6,980 bases of DNA. Origin: Myxococcales bacterium (GTDB taxonomy: Bacteria > Myxococcota > Polyangia > Fen-1088). The stretch covers positions 17,901-24,880 of the forward strand of contig PMBY01000296.1 in the NCBI GenBank assembly GCA_003153875.1, written 5' to 3'. The notes under the pieces were generated by a model, which saw only the letters and a program-made list of their open reading frames with translations, had not been told where the DNA came from and did no database searches. Shown here in pieces: positions 6,632-6,980 of the stretch; position 1 is the stretch's first letter, and each line of letters opens with the position of its first letter. Both the position numbers and the translations under genes were made by a program.

Positions 6632-6663
6632 GGGCCGGGACGGGGACGGAGACGGGGACGGGG
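6632..6663 (+). repeat. G-rich hexamer array (GGGACG type) between genes
   Basis: Four consecutive 6-base units from 6637 to 6660 read GGGACG, GGGACG, GAGACG, GGGACG, flanked by further G-runs at 6632-6634 and 6660-6663. Five runs of three or four G on the plus strand make a possible G-quadruplex. The array lies in the spacer upstream of the minus-strand phosphatidyltransferase, so its transcript would carry the C-rich strand. Confidence 0.75.
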
Positions 6664-6679
6664 TCCGTGACGGGGCCCC
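6660..6679. other. GC-rich inverted repeat in the spacer after the four-helix-bundle gene
   Basis: GGGGTCC (6660-6666) can pair with GGGCCCC (6673-6679) around a 6-base loop on the plus strand, with one G-U pair; on the minus strand the same stem has one mismatch. It starts 14 bases beyond the stop of the right-edge gene. With no U-run after it in the direction of that gene, it is at best a weak terminator. Confidence 0.25.
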
Positions 6680-6692
6680 GCCAGGATGGGGT

Positions 6693-6980
6693 TCAGCGTT
6701 TCGGGTGGGTCAGGCGCCACAGAATGGCAACGACGCGGTCGAGCAGCGCGGAGGCGGGGGCGGCCTGGGCCTGGGCGATGTAGCCCCAGGTCGTGGCGAG
6801 GGCCAAAGCGGTGCGCACCTCGGCGGCGCTGCCCGCGGCCACGCGGTACAGGTGAAATCGATCGCGGCCAGTGCGCTGGGACCCTTCGTCGAGGCACATG
6901 GCCACCGAGCTAGCAGCCCGGCGCATCTGGCGGCACAAGTCAGGATCGCGCCGATTGATCGGATCGAGCAGCGGGCGCAG
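6693..6980 (-). CDS. Four-helix-bundle protein (23S rRNA intervening-sequence protein family), C-terminal part
   Basis: The visible 95 residues run from the window edge to a TGA at 6693-6695; the start lies beyond the right edge, so the gene is partial by truncation of the window and not broken. The family is about 115-130 residues, so perhaps 20-35 are missing. Recognition rests on the hallmark run RQMRRAASSVAM, then DEGSQR, GRDRFHLYRVAAGSAAEVRTAL and WGYI, spaced as in small helical-bundle proteins first seen inside 23S rRNA intervening sequences and later as stand-alone genes. These form pentameric barrels with a basic surface in known relatives and are related to the accessory protein Avd of diversity-generating retroelements. 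The cellular role of free-standing members is unknown. It is on the same strand as the phosphatidyltransferase but separated by about 97 bases that carry a simple repeat and an inverted repeat, so cotranscription is doubtful. Confidence 0.85.
   Translation of the reverse strand: MRPLLDPINRRDPDLCRQMRRAASSVAMCLDEGSQRTGRDRFHLYRVAAGSAAEVRTALALATTWGYIAQAQAAPASALLDRVVAILWRLTHPKR

Overview
The window is a high-GC, densely coded bacterial segment with six protein genes (one cut by the right edge), no RNA genes, no recognisable mobile element and no CRISPR array. No gene-free stretch exceeds 100 bases. The best guess for the host is a Myxococcota member, probably Polyangia-like. The reasons are the high-GC third codon positions, a lipoprotein with a very long Gly/Ser/Thr-rich tandem-repeat linker of the kind common in that group, a discoidin-like domain on a large membrane protein, and a GGGACG-type intergenic simple repeat. 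This placement is inference from style; no phylogenetic marker is present.

Left half, plus strand. glgC (61-1314) encodes ADP-glucose pyrophosphorylase. Thirteen bases after its stop comes a Gfo/Idh/MocA-family NAD(P)-dependent sugar oxidoreductase (1328-2326), so the two are probably one transcript. A 77-base gap with a possible extended -10 promoter leads to a predicted lipoprotein (2404-3696). It consists of a short export signal, about 200 residues of low-complexity linker that includes three copies of a 60-bp tandem repeat, and a C-terminal SGNH hydrolase domain of the rhamnogalacturonan acetylesterase (CE12-like) type.

Right half, minus strand. Reading right to left there is the C-terminal part of a four-helix-bundle (23S rRNA intervening-sequence-type) protein (6693-6980), a G-rich hexamer repeat spacer, a CDP-alcohol phosphatidyltransferase related to PgsA (6011-6595), and, 7 bases downstream of it, a 766-residue membrane protein (3703-6003). 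That protein joins a signal peptide and discoidin-like domain to a polytopic GT-C-like glycosyltransferase core. The last two genes form a tight pair and may act together on a lipid-linked or glycolipid product. The two halves converge with only 6 bases between stop codons, next to a GC-rich hairpin that lies inside the end of the minus-strand gene.

Functionally the left half concerns carbohydrate metabolism (glycogen precursor synthesis, sugar oxidation, extracellular deacetylation of plant-type polysaccharides). The right half concerns membrane lipid and envelope glycoconjugate chemistry. The least described element is the discoidin/GT-C fusion paired with a PgsA-like enzyme whose active-site block differs from housekeeping PgsA.
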